NCBI RefSeq assembly: GCF_004217615.1
Contig: NZ_SHLD01000001.1
Span: 6,014,001-6,078,000 of the forward strand
Source: Micromonospora kangleipakensis
GTDB lineage: Bacteria; Actinomycetota; Actinomycetes; Mycobacteriales; Micromonosporaceae
Length of the DNA: 64,000 nucleotides
Direction: 5' to 3'
In this document: positions 52,260-63,200 of the stretch, piece by piece
How positions within the stretch are numbered: position 1 is the stretch's first letter
Layout of the letters: every line of letters begins with the position of its first letter
Position numbers and translations under genes: made by a program
Notes under the pieces: model-generated
Seen by the model: the letters and a program-made list of their open reading frames with translations, nothing else
Database searches by the model: none
What the model was told of the DNA's origin: nothing

Positions 52260-53270
52260 GTGATCGACGTACCGATGTCTGTTCTTGATCTTGCTCCCGT
52301 GGCCCGTGGGGCGACCTCCGGCGAGGCGCTGCGGCACACCACCGAGCTGGCCCGCCGCACCGAGGAGCTGGGCTACCGCCGGTTCTGGGTGGCCGAGCAC
52401 CACAACATGCCGGCGATCGCCAGCTCCGCCCCGGCGGTGCTGCTCGCCCACCTGGCCGCCAACACCTCGACGATCCGACTGGGCTCGGGCGGGGTGATGC
52501 TGCCCAACCACGCGCCGCTGGTGGTGGCCGAGCAGTTCGGCACCCTGGAGGCCCTGCACCCGGGGCGGATCGACCTGGGCATCGGCCGGGCGCCGGGCAC
52601 CGACCAGGTGACCGCGCTGGCGCTGCGCCGGACCACGGAGGGGCTGTCGGCCGAGGGGTTCCCCCGGGAGCTGGCGGACCTGATGAACTACTTCAGCGGC
52701 GAGGAGCCGGGCCCGATCACGGCCACCCCGGGGCGCGGCCAGTCCCCGGCGGTGTGGCTGCTCGGGTCGAGCGGGTTCAGCGCCCAGCTCGCCGGGCTGC
52801 TCGGGCTGCCGTTCTCGTTCGCGCACCACTTCAGCGCGCAGAACACCCTGCCCGCGCTGGCGCTGTACCGGCAGAGCTTCCGGCCCTCGCGCTGGCTGGA
52901 GCAGCCGTACGCGATGGTCGCGGTGAACGTGGTCTGCGCGGAGACCGACGAGCGGGCGGAGTGGCTGGCCGGGCCGAGCTCGCTGTCGTTCCTGAAGCTG
53001 CGCTCGGGTCGCCCGGAGCCGCTGGCGAGCCCGGAGGAGGCGGCGGCGTACCCGTACGACGAGCTGGAGAGCGACTTCGTCCGGCAGCGCCGGGAGGGCC
53101 AGGCGATGGGTTCGCCGGAGACGGTGGGCCGGCAGCTGGGCGAGCTGCTGGAGCGCACCGGCGCGGACGAGCTGATGCTGACCACGATGGTGTACGACGT
53201 GGCCGATCGGGTGCGCTCCTTCGAGCTGGTCGCCGAGAAGGTGGCCGGTGGCCTGCGGCGGAACGGCTGA
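52260..53270 (+). CDS. Luciferase-like (LLM class) flavin-dependent oxidoreductase
   Basis: A 336-residue flavin monooxygenase of the bacterial luciferase-like family, group with MsnO8/YvbT-type members. It reads SVLDLAPVARGATSGEALRHTTELARRTEELGYRRFWVAEHHNMPAIASSAPAVLLAHLAA, with WVAEHHNMP a strong family signature, then LGSGGVMLPNHAPLVVAEQFGTLEALHPGRIDLGIGRAPGTD. It would use FMNH2 from a separate reductase, which is not nearby. GTG 52260 gives the usual VIDVPMSVLDLAPV start; GTG 52239 is an alternative. Substrate not known. Confidence 0.86.
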   Translation: MIDVPMSVLDLAPVARGATSGEALRHTTELARRTEELGYRRFWVAEHHNMPAIASSAPAVLLAHLAANTSTIRLGSGGVMLPNHAPLVVAEQFGTLEALHPGRIDLGIGRAPGTDQVTALALRRTTEGLSAEGFPRELADLMNYFSGEEPGPITATPGRGQSPAVWLLGSSGFSAQLAGLLGLPFSFAHHFSAQNTLPALALYRQSFRPSRWLEQPYAMVAVNVVCAETDERAEWLAGPSSLSFLKLRSGRPEPLASPEEAAAYPYDELESDFVRQRREGQAMGSPETVGRQLGELLERTGADELMLTTMVYDVADRVRSFELVAEKVAGGLRRNG

Positions 53271-53504
53271 AACACGCTCTTCATAGCGACGTCACCCCAC
53301 CGTCGCGGGGCTCCCATAGCTTTGTGACCGGTGGTGGTACGGCATTCCCGGTCGGGACGGGTCGGGGGTGCTGCGGTGTGGTGCACCGGGTCGCCGACTG
53401 TGCGGATTCCGCGGTCGGCGGCCCGGTGCCTGCTTTTCCGGGCCGGATTCAGCGAACCGTCCCGCCCCTTGATCCGGGGCGGGTCACCTGATCGACTCGG
53501 GGTC

Positions 53505-54938
53505 ATGGCAGAGCACATGGACCCCGAGGAGTTCCGGCGCGCCGGCTACGCGGTGGTCGACTGGATCGCGGACTACTGGACGACGCTCGGGCAGCGACCG
53601 GTGACCTCGCAGGACCCGCCGGGCGCGGTGGCCGCCGCGCTACCGGCCGGCCCGACCGAGCGGGGTGAGCCGGTCGAGGCGGTGCTGGCCGATCTGGACA
53701 GCGTGATCGCACCGCGGCTGACCCACTGGCAGCATCCGGGCTTCTTCGGCTACTTCCCGGCCAACACCTCCGGGCCGAGCGTGCTCGGCGACCTGGTCAG
53801 CTCAGGTCTGGGGGTGCAGGGCATGCTCTGGGCCACCGGTCCGGCCTGCACCGAGCTGGAGACGGTGATGCTGGACTGGCTCGCCGGGCTGCTCGACCTG
53901 CCGGAGCGGTTCCGCTCCACCGGCCGGGGCGGCGGAGTGATCCAGGACTCCGCGTCCTCGGCCACGCTGGTCGCCACGCTCGCCGCACTGCACCGGGCCA
54001 GCAAGGGCCGCTGGCGGGTGGACGGGATCGACCGGCGGTACCGGGCGTACACGTCCACCCAGGGGCACTCCTCGATCGAGAAGGCCGCCCGGATCGCGGG
54101 GCTGGGCGCGGACGGGGTCCGAGCGGTCGAGGTGGACCCGCGTACCCAGGCGATGCGCCCCGAGGCGCTCCGGACGGCGATCGAGGCGGACCGGGCCGCC
54201 GGGGTGACGCCGGCAATCGTGGTGGCGACGATCGGCACCACCTCCACCACCGCCGTCGACCCGCTGCCGGAGATCGGCGCGATCTGCGCGGAGTACGGCG
54301 TCTGGCTGCACGTCGACGCCGCGTACGCGGGAGCGGCCGCGGTCTGCCCGGAGCTGCGCTGGTCGCACGCCGGCCTGGAACACGCCGATTCCTACTGCTT
54401 CGACCCGCACAAGTGGCTGCTCACCGGCTTCGACTGCGACGCGTTCTGGGTGGCCGACCGGGGCGAGCTGATCGAGGCGTTGACGGTGATGCCGGAGTTC
54501 CTGCGCAACGCCGCGACCGAGTCCGGCGCGGTGCTCGACTACCGGGACTGGCAGGTGCCGCTGGGCCGGCGGTTCCGGGCCCTCAAGCTCTGGTTCGTGC
54601 TCCGCTGGTACGGGGTGGAGGGGCTGCGGGCGCACATCCGCACCGGGGTGGCCCTCGCCGACCGCTTCGCCGAACGGATCGAGGCCGACGACCGGTTCGA
54701 GCTGGCCGCCGCGCATCCGTTCTCGCTGGTCTGCTTCCGGCTGCGGGCGGGTGACGAGCCGAACGCCGAGTTGCTGCGCCGGGTCAACGACACCGGTCGG
54801 GTGCACCTGACGCACACCCGGGTGGAAGGGCGGTACACGCTGCGGCTGGCGGTCGGCTCGCCGCTGACCACCGAGAAGCAGGTCGACGAGGCGTGGGACC
54901 TGCTCTCCGCAGCCGCCGAAGGCCTACTGGCCGGCTGA
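53505..54938 (+). CDS. PLP-dependent aromatic L-amino-acid decarboxylase
   Basis: A 477-residue group II decarboxylase of the DDC/AADC family. The PLP lysine is Lys303 in DPHKWLLTGFDCDAFWV. The N-terminal AEHMDPEEFRRAGYAVVDWIADYW, the HWQHPGFFGYFPANTS motif, and the HVDAAYAGAAAVCPE segment are typical of DOPA, tryptophan or phenylalanine decarboxylases. It should produce an aromatic amine and CO2. Substrate preference cannot be set by eye. ATG 53505 follows CGGGGTC; a weak ribosome site. The 234 bases upstream hold no gene. The 3' flank has no strong terminator but enters a long non-coding stretch with an inverted repeat. Confidence 0.9.
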   Translation: MAEHMDPEEFRRAGYAVVDWIADYWTTLGQRPVTSQDPPGAVAAALPAGPTERGEPVEAVLADLDSVIAPRLTHWQHPGFFGYFPANTSGPSVLGDLVSSGLGVQGMLWATGPACTELETVMLDWLAGLLDLPERFRSTGRGGGVIQDSASSATLVATLAALHRASKGRWRVDGIDRRYRAYTSTQGHSSIEKAARIAGLGADGVRAVEVDPRTQAMRPEALRTAIEADRAAGVTPAIVVATIGTTSTTAVDPLPEIGAICAEYGVWLHVDAAYAGAAAVCPELRWSHAGLEHADSYCFDPHKWLLTGFDCDAFWVADRGELIEALTVMPEFLRNAATESGAVLDYRDWQVPLGRRFRALKLWFVLRWYGVEGLRAHIRTGVALADRFAERIEADDRFELAAAHPFSLVCFRLRAGDEPNAELLRRVNDTGRVHLTHTRVEGRYTLRLAVGSPLTTEKQVDEAWDLLSAAAEGLLAG

Positions 54939-55364
54939 CCCGACGACGACCGGCTCGGGGCCGGCGCCCGCCCACGCGACCGCCAGCGCGCGACGTGGGG
55001 GCGGCGGCTCCGTGCCGGCCGGCCGTCCACACCGGCCAGCCCTCATCGCAAGCGGCGGCCGGGCCGGCAGGGTCTCGCGGACATCCTTTGCTCTGCTTCA
55101 CCGGAGACAACAGGGACGCAGAGTCGCGGGACCCGCCGGGCCACCGCCAGCCGCGAACGAGGATGGCGCTGGTCAAGGGGGTGTTGCGTCGGTTGAAGCA
55201 GAGCAAAGGGGATGGTGCGGGGAAGCCGGCCGCGCAGGGCGGCAACCGTCGGTGACATACGTCGGGATCCCGCGGCGGCCAGGTCAGTTGCCACTGACCT
55301 TCGTCGGCCAGCGTCAGGCGGGGGGCGAGATCCCCTCCCCCGAGGCGCAGCCGTCTGGAGCGGA
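54939..55364. other. Non-coding stretch with a long inverted repeat
   Basis: 426 bases without a supported gene. It holds a perfect 16-bp inverted repeat 125 bases across (55085-55209). A 30-codon open frame (55163-55255) starts inside this repeat and encodes a basic peptide beginning MALVKGVLRRLKQSKG. No good ribosome site precedes it, so I do not call it a gene. The rest is GC-rich with no recognised element. Confidence 0.4.
55085..55209. repeat. Perfect 16-bp inverted repeat, MITE-like
   Basis: CCTTTGCTCTGCTTCA at 55085-55100 is the exact reverse complement of 55194-55209. The arms enclose 93 bases. No target-site duplication is obvious. It could be a miniature inverted-repeat element, a long-range RNA stem, or paired protein-binding sites. 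Confidence 0.6.
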
Positions 55365-56393
55365 TCAGCCCTCGACGGCCGCGGCCAGTCGACGGGACCG
55401 GTCCGCGTCGGCGATCGCGGGCTCGACCGCCCCGCTGGCGTCGGTGACGACCGTCGTCGCCGGGCTGCCGTCGGTGGCGACCGTCGTCGCCGGGGTGGCG
55501 TCGGCGGCGAGCGCCGCGTCGGCGAGGGCCCGGGCCCGGCGGGTACGCCGCAGCGCGCGGACCGCCAGGACCAGCGCGACCAGCCAGCCGGCGGCGAGCA
55601 GCACGTAGAGCAGGGGCGGGACCGGCCCGCCCAGCTCGCCGGCGCGGATCAGCGTCCGGGCGTTGGTCAGCACGATCACCCCGCCGATGGTGGCGCCGAG
55701 CAGCTGGGCCGGGACGATCCGGACCAGCCAGGCGGCGATCGGCGCGGCGACCAGGCCGCCGACCAGCAGCGCCGCCACGGTGGGCAGCAGGAAGCCCTCG
55801 GCGCCGAGGCCGATCAGGAAGCCGGCGCTGGCCGCGCCCGCCACCACGAACTCGGCGGTGTCCACGGAGCCGATCACCTTGCGCGGTTCCATCCGGCCGG
55901 AGACCAGCAGCGCGGGCGTGGCCACCGGCCCCCAGCCCCCGCCGCCGGTGGCGTCGACGAAGCCGGCCACCAGGCCGAGCGGACCGAGGAACCGCCCGCG
56001 CAGCGGGCCGGCGGCCCGGTTGGCGCGCAGCGGTCGGGAGAAGCGCACCAGCAGGTACGCGCCGAGGGTGAACAGGATCGCGGCCATCCAGGGCGCCGCG
56101 GTCTCGGTGGAGATGGAGCTCAGAAAGGTGGCGCCGGCGAACGCGCCGATCGCTCCCGGCACGGCGATCCGGCCGACCACCCGCCAGTCGACGTTGCCGA
56201 ACCGCCAGTGCGCCACCCCGGCCGCGAGCGTCGTGCCGATCTCGGCCAGGTGCACCGACGCGGAGGCGGCGGCCGGCGCCACCCCGGCGAAGAGCAGCAG
56301 GGTGGACGAGGTCAACCCGTACGCCATGCCGAGCGCGCCGTCGACCAGCTGCGCCGCGAGCCCGACCAGAGCGAGGATCAGCAGCTTGCGCAC
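55365..56393 (-). CDS. TSUP family permease (TauE/SafE sulfite exporter-like)
   Basis: A 342-residue membrane protein of the TSUP family, which exports or imports sulfite, organosulfonates or related anions. About eight hydrophobic segments are visible. Family motifs are LVDGALGMAYGLTSSTLLLFAG near the N-terminus and the duplicate GLVAGFVDATGGGGWGPVATPALLVSG, giving the internal two-fold repeat. The C-terminal 50 residues are a hydrophilic tail coded by a tandem 30-base DNA repeat. I prefer GTG 56391-56393 (VRKLLILALVGL) over ATG 56417, because AGGGGG lies at a workable distance before the GTG. AGGAG touches the ATG with no spacer. An Rrf2 gene lies upstream in the same direction. Confidence 0.85.
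   Translation of the reverse strand: MRKLLILALVGLAAQLVDGALGMAYGLTSSTLLLFAGVAPAAASASVHLAEIGTTLAAGVAHWRFGNVDWRVVGRIAVPGAIGAFAGATFLSSISTETAAPWMAAILFTLGAYLLVRFSRPLRANRAAGPLRGRFLGPLGLVAGFVDATGGGGWGPVATPALLVSGRMEPRKVIGSVDTAEFVVAGAASAGFLIGLGAEGFLLPTVAALLVGGLVAAPIAAWLVRIVPAQLLGATIGGVIVLTNARTLIRAGELGGPVPPLLYVLLAAGWLVALVLAVRALRRTRRARALADAALAADATPATTVATDGSPATTVVTDASGAVEPAIADADRSRRLAAAVEG
55441..55500. repeat. Tandem 30-base repeat in the TSUP gene
   Basis: Two adjacent 30-base units (55441-55470 and 55471-55500) match at 27 of 30 positions. They encode two copies of a ten-residue unit, ATPATTVATD and GSPATTVVTD, in the hydrophilic C-terminal tail. Confidence 0.8.
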
Positions 56394-56423
56394 GAGCGCC
56401 CCCTGACTTTTCGGCATCTCCTA

Positions 56424-56436
56424 TCGACTTGGTCGA
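56424..56436. promoter_or_regulatory. Candidate operator upstream of the TSUP gene
   Basis: TCGAC-TTG-GTCGA, a 5-bp inverted repeat with a 3-base spacer, about 30 bases upstream of the TSUP start and in the gap following the Rrf2 gene. It may be an Rrf2 binding site; this is inference from position. Confidence 0.35.
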
Positions 56437-56515
56437 CAATGCGGCACGGAGACGCTCCGGTCAAGTCCTCTATCCGGTTGATGGGACGCGCCGGACGGCC
56501 CGTGTGGGGCGCGAA

Positions 56516-56986
56516 TCAGCTCCAGGCGCGCGGGTCGGCGGCGAGCTCGTTGACCCGGCCGGGCAGCGTGCCATTGGCCACGTCGGCGATGGTGACCAGG
56601 TCGAGGATCTCCCGCTCGCTGGCCCGCAGCGCGATCCACACGTCCTGCAGGGCCCGCGCGGCGCCGTGGTAGCCGAGTTGCTCCGGTCGCTGCCCCCGGA
56701 CGTGCGCCAGCGGGCCGTCGATCACCCGGATGACCTCCGCGAGGGAGATCTCCGCCGCCGGCCGGGCCAGCCAGTAGCCGCCCTCCGGGCCGCGCTGGGC
56801 GTGCACGATCCCGCCCCGGCGCAGCTGGAGCAGGATGCTCTCCAGGAACTTCGGTGGGATCTCCTGGGCCCGGGCGATCTGCTCGGCGGTCACCGGTCGA
56901 CTGCGTTCGGCCGCCCTGCCGTCGGCGACCGAGGCCAGCTCGGCCGCCGCGCGGAGGGCATAGTCGACCCGGGCGGAGAGACGCAT
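56516..56986 (-). CDS. Rrf2-family regulator
   Basis: A 156-residue winged-helix regulator. It reads MRLSARVDYALRAAAELASVADG, then VTAEQIARAQEIPPKFLESILLQLRRGGIVHAQRGPEGGYWLARPAAEISLAEVIRVIDGPL, the Rrf2 core with the recognition helix and wing. It lacks the Cys cluster of IscR/NsrR, so it should not bind an iron-sulfur cluster; it resembles the CymR-type subgroup that controls sulfur metabolism. That fits the TSUP gene 100 bases downstream. ATG 56986 lies seven bases after a TAACCT hexamer. Confidence 0.88.
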   Translation of the reverse strand: MRLSARVDYALRAAAELASVADGRAAERSRPVTAEQIARAQEIPPKFLESILLQLRRGGIVHAQRGPEGGYWLARPAAEISLAEVIRVIDGPLAHVRGQRPEQLGYHGAARALQDVWIALRASEREILDLVTIADVANGTLPGRVNELAADPRAWS

Positions 56987-56993
56987 GTCGGCA

Positions 56994-56999
56994 AGGTTA
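56994..56999 (-). promoter_or_regulatory. Candidate -10 element of the Rrf2 gene, leaderless
   Basis: TAACCT on the minus strand, seven bases before the ATG at 56986. Confidence 0.45.
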
Positions 57000-57064
57000 G
57001 TCCGCTGATCAGCCGCCCGGGGTGGCGACCCTCGGCCGATCGGTCACGACCCGGCCCCGGCCGG

Positions 57065-57942
57065 TCAGGCGCCGACGCGGCGGAGCAGCCCCTCCTGCAC
57101 CGCGCTGGCGATGTGCCGGCCGTCGGTGGTGAACATCCGGCCCGTGGCCAGCCCCCGCGCACCCGAGGCGGAGGGGCTCCAGCAGTCGTAGAGGAACCAC
57201 TCGTCGGCCCGGAACGACCGGTGGAACCAGAGCGCGTGGTCGAGGCTCGCCCCGACCACGCCGCCGGGGCCCCAGACCTCGCCGTGCACCGACAGCACCG
57301 AGTCGAGCAGGGTCAGGTCGGAGGCGTACGTCAGGGCGCAGGCGTGCAGCAGCGGGTCGTCGGGCAGCTTGCCGTCGATCCGCATCCAGACCCGCTGGTA
57401 CGGGTCGGCGGGCCGGTCGCCGGGGCGCACCCAGCCCGGCTCGCCGACGTACCGGACGTCGATCGGGCGCGGGATCTGCCCCCAGATGCCGAGCCGCTCC
57501 GGGTAGCGGGAGAGCCGGTCGGCCATGGTGGGCACGTCCTCCGGCCCGGGCACGTCCGGCGGGGTGGGGGCCTGGTGGTCCAGCCCCTCCTCCTGCCGCT
57601 GGAACGACGCCGACATGAAGAAGATCGGCTTACCGTGCTGGAACGCCACCGAGCGGCGTACCGAGAAGGAACGCCCGTCGCGGATGTTCTCCACCTGGTA
57701 CTCGATCGGCTCGACCGGGTCCCCGGGGCGGACGAAGTAGCCGTGCAGCGAGTGCACGAAGCGTTCCGCGTCGACGGTGCGCCCGGCGGCGACCAGGGCC
57801 TGGCCGGCGACCTGACCGCCGTACACCCGCTGCGGGCCGACCGGCGGGCTCATCCCTCGGAAGGTCATCTCGCCGGTGTGGTCGAGGTCGAGGACCTCCA
57901 GCAGCTGGTCGACCGCGGCCTGGCCGGCCGCCGGACGCTCGG

Positions 57943-57946
<4 letters not shown>
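57065..57946 (-). CDS. tesB: Acyl-CoA thioesterase II
   Basis: A 293-residue double-hotdog thioesterase that releases free fatty acids from acyl-CoA. N-terminal half: RVYGGQVAGQALVAAGRTV and HSLHGYFVRPGDPVEPIEYQVENIRDGRSFSVRRSVAFQHGKPIFFMSASFQ. C-terminal half: YASDLTLLDSVLSVHG and GASLDHALWFHRSFRADEWFLYDCWSPSASGARGLATGRMF, which carry the catalytic Asp-Thr/Ser-Gln region of TesB. The ATG overlaps the pyk stop by four bases (ATGA), so both are on one message. In M. tuberculosis pykA and tesB1 are also adjacent. Confidence 0.94.
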
Positions 57947-59391
<1,445 letters not shown>

Positions 59392-59659
59392 CAGGCTAGT
59401 CTCTCCTTCGGATCGACCTGCCGGCCGATCCCATGCGGGCTGCGGAACTTTGTCCAACGGCGCGATCCCCGCGCAGCGGGCGGACGGAACCGCACCGGAA
59501 CATCGTATGTCGGCGGGCATCGGCGACCGCGCGGCCGAAATCGTACCGCTCGCTCTCGTGCGCCGACTGGGGTGCTCCTGGAGTGGGTCCGCGCCGGGCC
59601 GGGGGTGCGGCCGAGGTGGAACGCGTGGTCGGGCGGGCAGCCGGAGCGGAGGTGCGGCC

Positions 59660-60025
59660 TCAGCTCTGCGTCTCGGCGAGCGGGAACTCCAGCGAGCCGG
59701 CCGGGCAGAGGAAGGTCAGCACGTCCACCCGGTAGAGGCCGGCCTGCACGGCCGGGTCGGCCTCCATCACGCTGCGGACGTCGTCCACCGAGCCGGTCCG
59801 GGCCAGGCCGAAGCCGATCGGCGGGTCCGGCTCGCGGGCCGGTCCGTCCACCGAGCCGTCGACCAGGATGACCCCCCGCCGGTGCAGCGCGCGCATGTGC
59901 TGGAGATGCTCGGCCTGCAGCCGTTGCACCGTCTCCTCCGGCAGGGCCCGACCCGACGGACCCGGGTACAGCACGATGCACTCGAACGTGTCGAGCGCGA
60001 AGTCGACCTGCGGCGTGTCCGGCAT
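59660..60025 (-). CDS. YciI-like protein
   Basis: A 121-residue protein of the YCII-related family (dimeric alpha-beta barrel). It starts MPDTPQVDFALDTFECIVLYPGPSGRALPEETVQRLQAEHLQHMRALHRRGVILVDGSVDG, with a His-Asp pair in the usual region, and continues PIGFGLARTGSVDDVRSVMEADPAVQAGLYRVDVLTF. Members may act as small dehydrochlorinases or binding proteins; function here is unknown. GGGAGGGGG precedes ATG 60025. It is divergent from the large hybrid kinase at 60249, with 223 bases between. The 268 bases on its other side (59392-59659) hold no gene and presumably the pyk promoter. Confidence 0.75.
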   Translation of the reverse strand: MPDTPQVDFALDTFECIVLYPGPSGRALPEETVQRLQAEHLQHMRALHRRGVILVDGSVDGPAREPDPPIGFGLARTGSVDDVRSVMEADPAVQAGLYRVDVLTFLCPAGSLEFPLAETQS

Positions 60026-60248
60026 GGCGCCCCCTCCCGACGTTCGTCCGACCCGGGCACAGCGTCGCACGAGCCGGACCGCCGCAGCGGGCGCTCGGCG
60101 CAACTGCCCCCGCGCCGGCCCGGTAGCCGACCTGCTGGGCCGTTCGTCCCGCCGGATCGCGGCCCGGCAAGATCGAGAAACGCCGACCCGCTGCGCCGCT
60201 GGTACGTTCCGGGTAGTAGGGCCGAGAAGCACCGAGCGGAGGTCCCAG

Positions 60249-63200
60249 GTGAGCGGCAGCGCGCCCGCCGGCACGCCGCCGGACAGCTCCCGGTGGCAGG
60301 ACGTCTTCGCCGCCGGCGGGGAGATGGGCGCGGCGATCGCCGACCACGACTGGACCGCCCCGCTCGGCCCGATCGACTCCTGGCCACAGAGCCTGCGCAC
60401 CGCGCTGACCATCTGCCTGCACTCGCGCTTCCCGATGCTGCTGCTCTGGGGCGACGAGCTGGTGATGCTCTACAACGACGCGTTCCGGCCGATCCTGGGC
60501 CTGTCGAAGCGGGACGCGCTGGGTCGCCCCGCGGCCGCGGTCTGGCCGGAGATCTGGGACGTCATCGGCCCGATGCTGACCGACGTGCTGGCCGGGCGGG
60601 GCGCCACCTGGAACCAGGACCAGCTGCTCCTGCTCGACCGCAACGGCTTCGTCGAGGAGGTCTACTTCACCTTCTCGTACAGCCCGATCATCGACGAGTC
60701 GGGCGCGCCGGGCGGCGTCTTCACCGTGGTCACCGAGACCACCGAGCGGGTCGTCAGCGAGCGTCGGCTGCGGCTGCTCAGCACCCTCACCGCCGGGCTG
60801 GTCGACGCGACCGCGCCGGAGGAGGTGGGCCGGCGGGCGGTCAAGGCCCTGGCCGGCAGCCCGGCCGTGCCGTTCGTCCGGCTCTACCTGGCCGGCGAGG
60901 ACGGCCTGCGGCCGGTCCACGGCAACGAGGCCGGCGCCCCGGCCGGCGCCGAGGAGTCCTGGCCGCTGGCCGAGGTGCTGGCGAGCGGCGAGCCGCGGCT
61001 GCTCCCCCTCGACCCGACCGACGACCCCGACCGCCCGGGCACCCCGCTGGTCGCCGTGGTGCCGGTGCCGGAGCCCGGCGCCGCCGCCCCGACGGCGGTG
61101 CTGATCGCCGGGCTCAACCCGCGCCGCCCGGTCGACGCGGACTACCGCGCCTTCGTGGACCTGCTGGCCGGGCACATCGGCACCGCGCTCGCCGGGGCCC
61201 GCGCGTACCAGGCGGAACACCGTCGGGCCGAGGCGCTGGCCGAACTGGACGCGGCGAAGTCGGCCTTCTTCGCCAACGTCAGTCACGAGCTGCGCACCCC
61301 GCTGACCCTGATCGCCGGGCCGGTACGCGACGCGCTCACCGACCCGGCGCAGCCGCTGCCGGAGCCGCTGCGGCGGCGGCTGGAACTGGTCGACCGCAAC
61401 GCCGCCCGGCTGCACCGGCTGGTCGACAGCGTCCTGGACTTCACCCGGATCGAGGCGGGCCGGCTGGTGCCGGACCGGGTCGCCCTCGACGTGGCCCGGT
61501 TCACCCGGGAGCTGGCCGCCGCGTTCGCGCCGGCCATCGAGCGCGCCGGGCTCACCTTCGAGGTGGACTGCGCCCGGCTGCCGCGCCCCGCGTACCTGGA
61601 CCGGGTGATGTGGGAGAAGGTCGTCCTCAATCTCCTCTCCAACGCCCTGAAGGCGACGGTGACCGGGACGATCCGGCTGGCGGTCGCCGACGACGGCGGG
61701 CGGCTCCGGCTCACCGTCTCGGACACCGGGGTGGGCATCCCGGCCGACGAGCTGCCCCGGCTCTTCCAGCGCTTCCACCGGGTGACCGGCCCGGCCGGCC
61801 GCTCCGCGGAGGGCAGCGGCATCGGCCTGGCGCTGGTCCGGGAGCTGGTCGCCCTGCACGGCGGGCAGATCGAGGTGGCCAGCGCAGCGGGCGAGGGGGC
61901 CACCTTCACCGTCCGGATCCCGTACGGCTCGGGAAGCGACGCGGCGGCGGCCGGGACCGCCGTGTCGGCCGCGCCCACGACGGCGGCGGCGGCGCTCGCC
62001 GACGAGCTGGGCGGGCCCGCCGGCCCGGGCGAGGTGACCGGACCGCCCGACGCCCCGCGGGTGGTGCTGGTCGACGACAACCCGGACCTGCGTGCCTACG
62101 TCACCGAGCTGCTCGCGCCGCATTTCGGGGTCCGCACCGCCGGGGACGGCCGGGCCGCGCTGGCGGCGATCGTCGCCGACCCGCCGGACCTGGTGCTGGC
62201 GGACGTGATGATGCCGCACCTGGACGGCTTCGGCCTGCTCGCCGCGCTGCGCGCGGACCCGCGCACCGCGGACCTGCCGGTGGTGCTGCTCTCCGCCCGG
62301 GCCGGACCGGAGGCGGCGGTGGAGGGGCTCGCCGCCGGCGCGGACGACTACCTGGTCAAGCCCTTCTCGGCGAGTGAGCTGCTGGCCCGGGTGCGGGCCA
62401 ACCTGGCCCGGGCCCGGGCCCGGCTGCGCCGGGGCGAGTGGGCGACGCAGGTGGTCGAGTCGATCACCGACGGGGTGTGGGTCGCCGACGAGAACGGCGT
62501 CGTCTTCCAGGTCGACGAGACGTTCGAGCGGCTGACCGGCTACGGCCAGGCGGACGCGCCGTATCCGCCGCCGTACCCGTGGTGGCCGGACCCGGTCACC
62601 CACCCGGAGGAGCGGGCGCTGCTGGACCGGGCGCTGGTGCACCTGCTCGGCGAGCGCACCGGGGCGTGGGAGGTGCCGTTCCAGCACCGGGACGGCCGGA
62701 CCCACTGGGTCTCCGTCTCCGCGACGGAGGTGCGCGACCCGGAACACGACCGCACCCTGCTGGTCGGCACCGTCCGGGACGTGACCGCCGAGCACGCGGT
62801 GACGCAGCGGCACCGGGCCGCCGCCGCGCTGGCCGACCGGCTCGCCGAGGTGGCCGCCGAGGACGAGGTGCTCGCGCTGACCGCGGCGGCGCTGAGCCAG
62901 GCCTTCGCCGGTACCGCGTACCTGCTCCCCCGCGACGGCGACGGCCCGGCGCACACCGCGGCCGGGCCGGTGGCCGTGGCGGAACTCGACCCGACGGTGG
63001 CGGCCCGGTTGGCGCGGCCCGGGGACGACGAGGGGACGGACGCGGCGGTGTTCGGGGTCGGCGGGCGGCTGAGCACCCCGACCCGGGCGTGGGCGGTCTG
63101 GGTGGCGTTCGCCGCGCCGCGCGCGGTCCGCGCCGACGAGCGGATGCTGGGTGGGCTGCTCACCGCCGCCGGCAGCCAGGCGCTGCGCCGGGTGGAGGCG

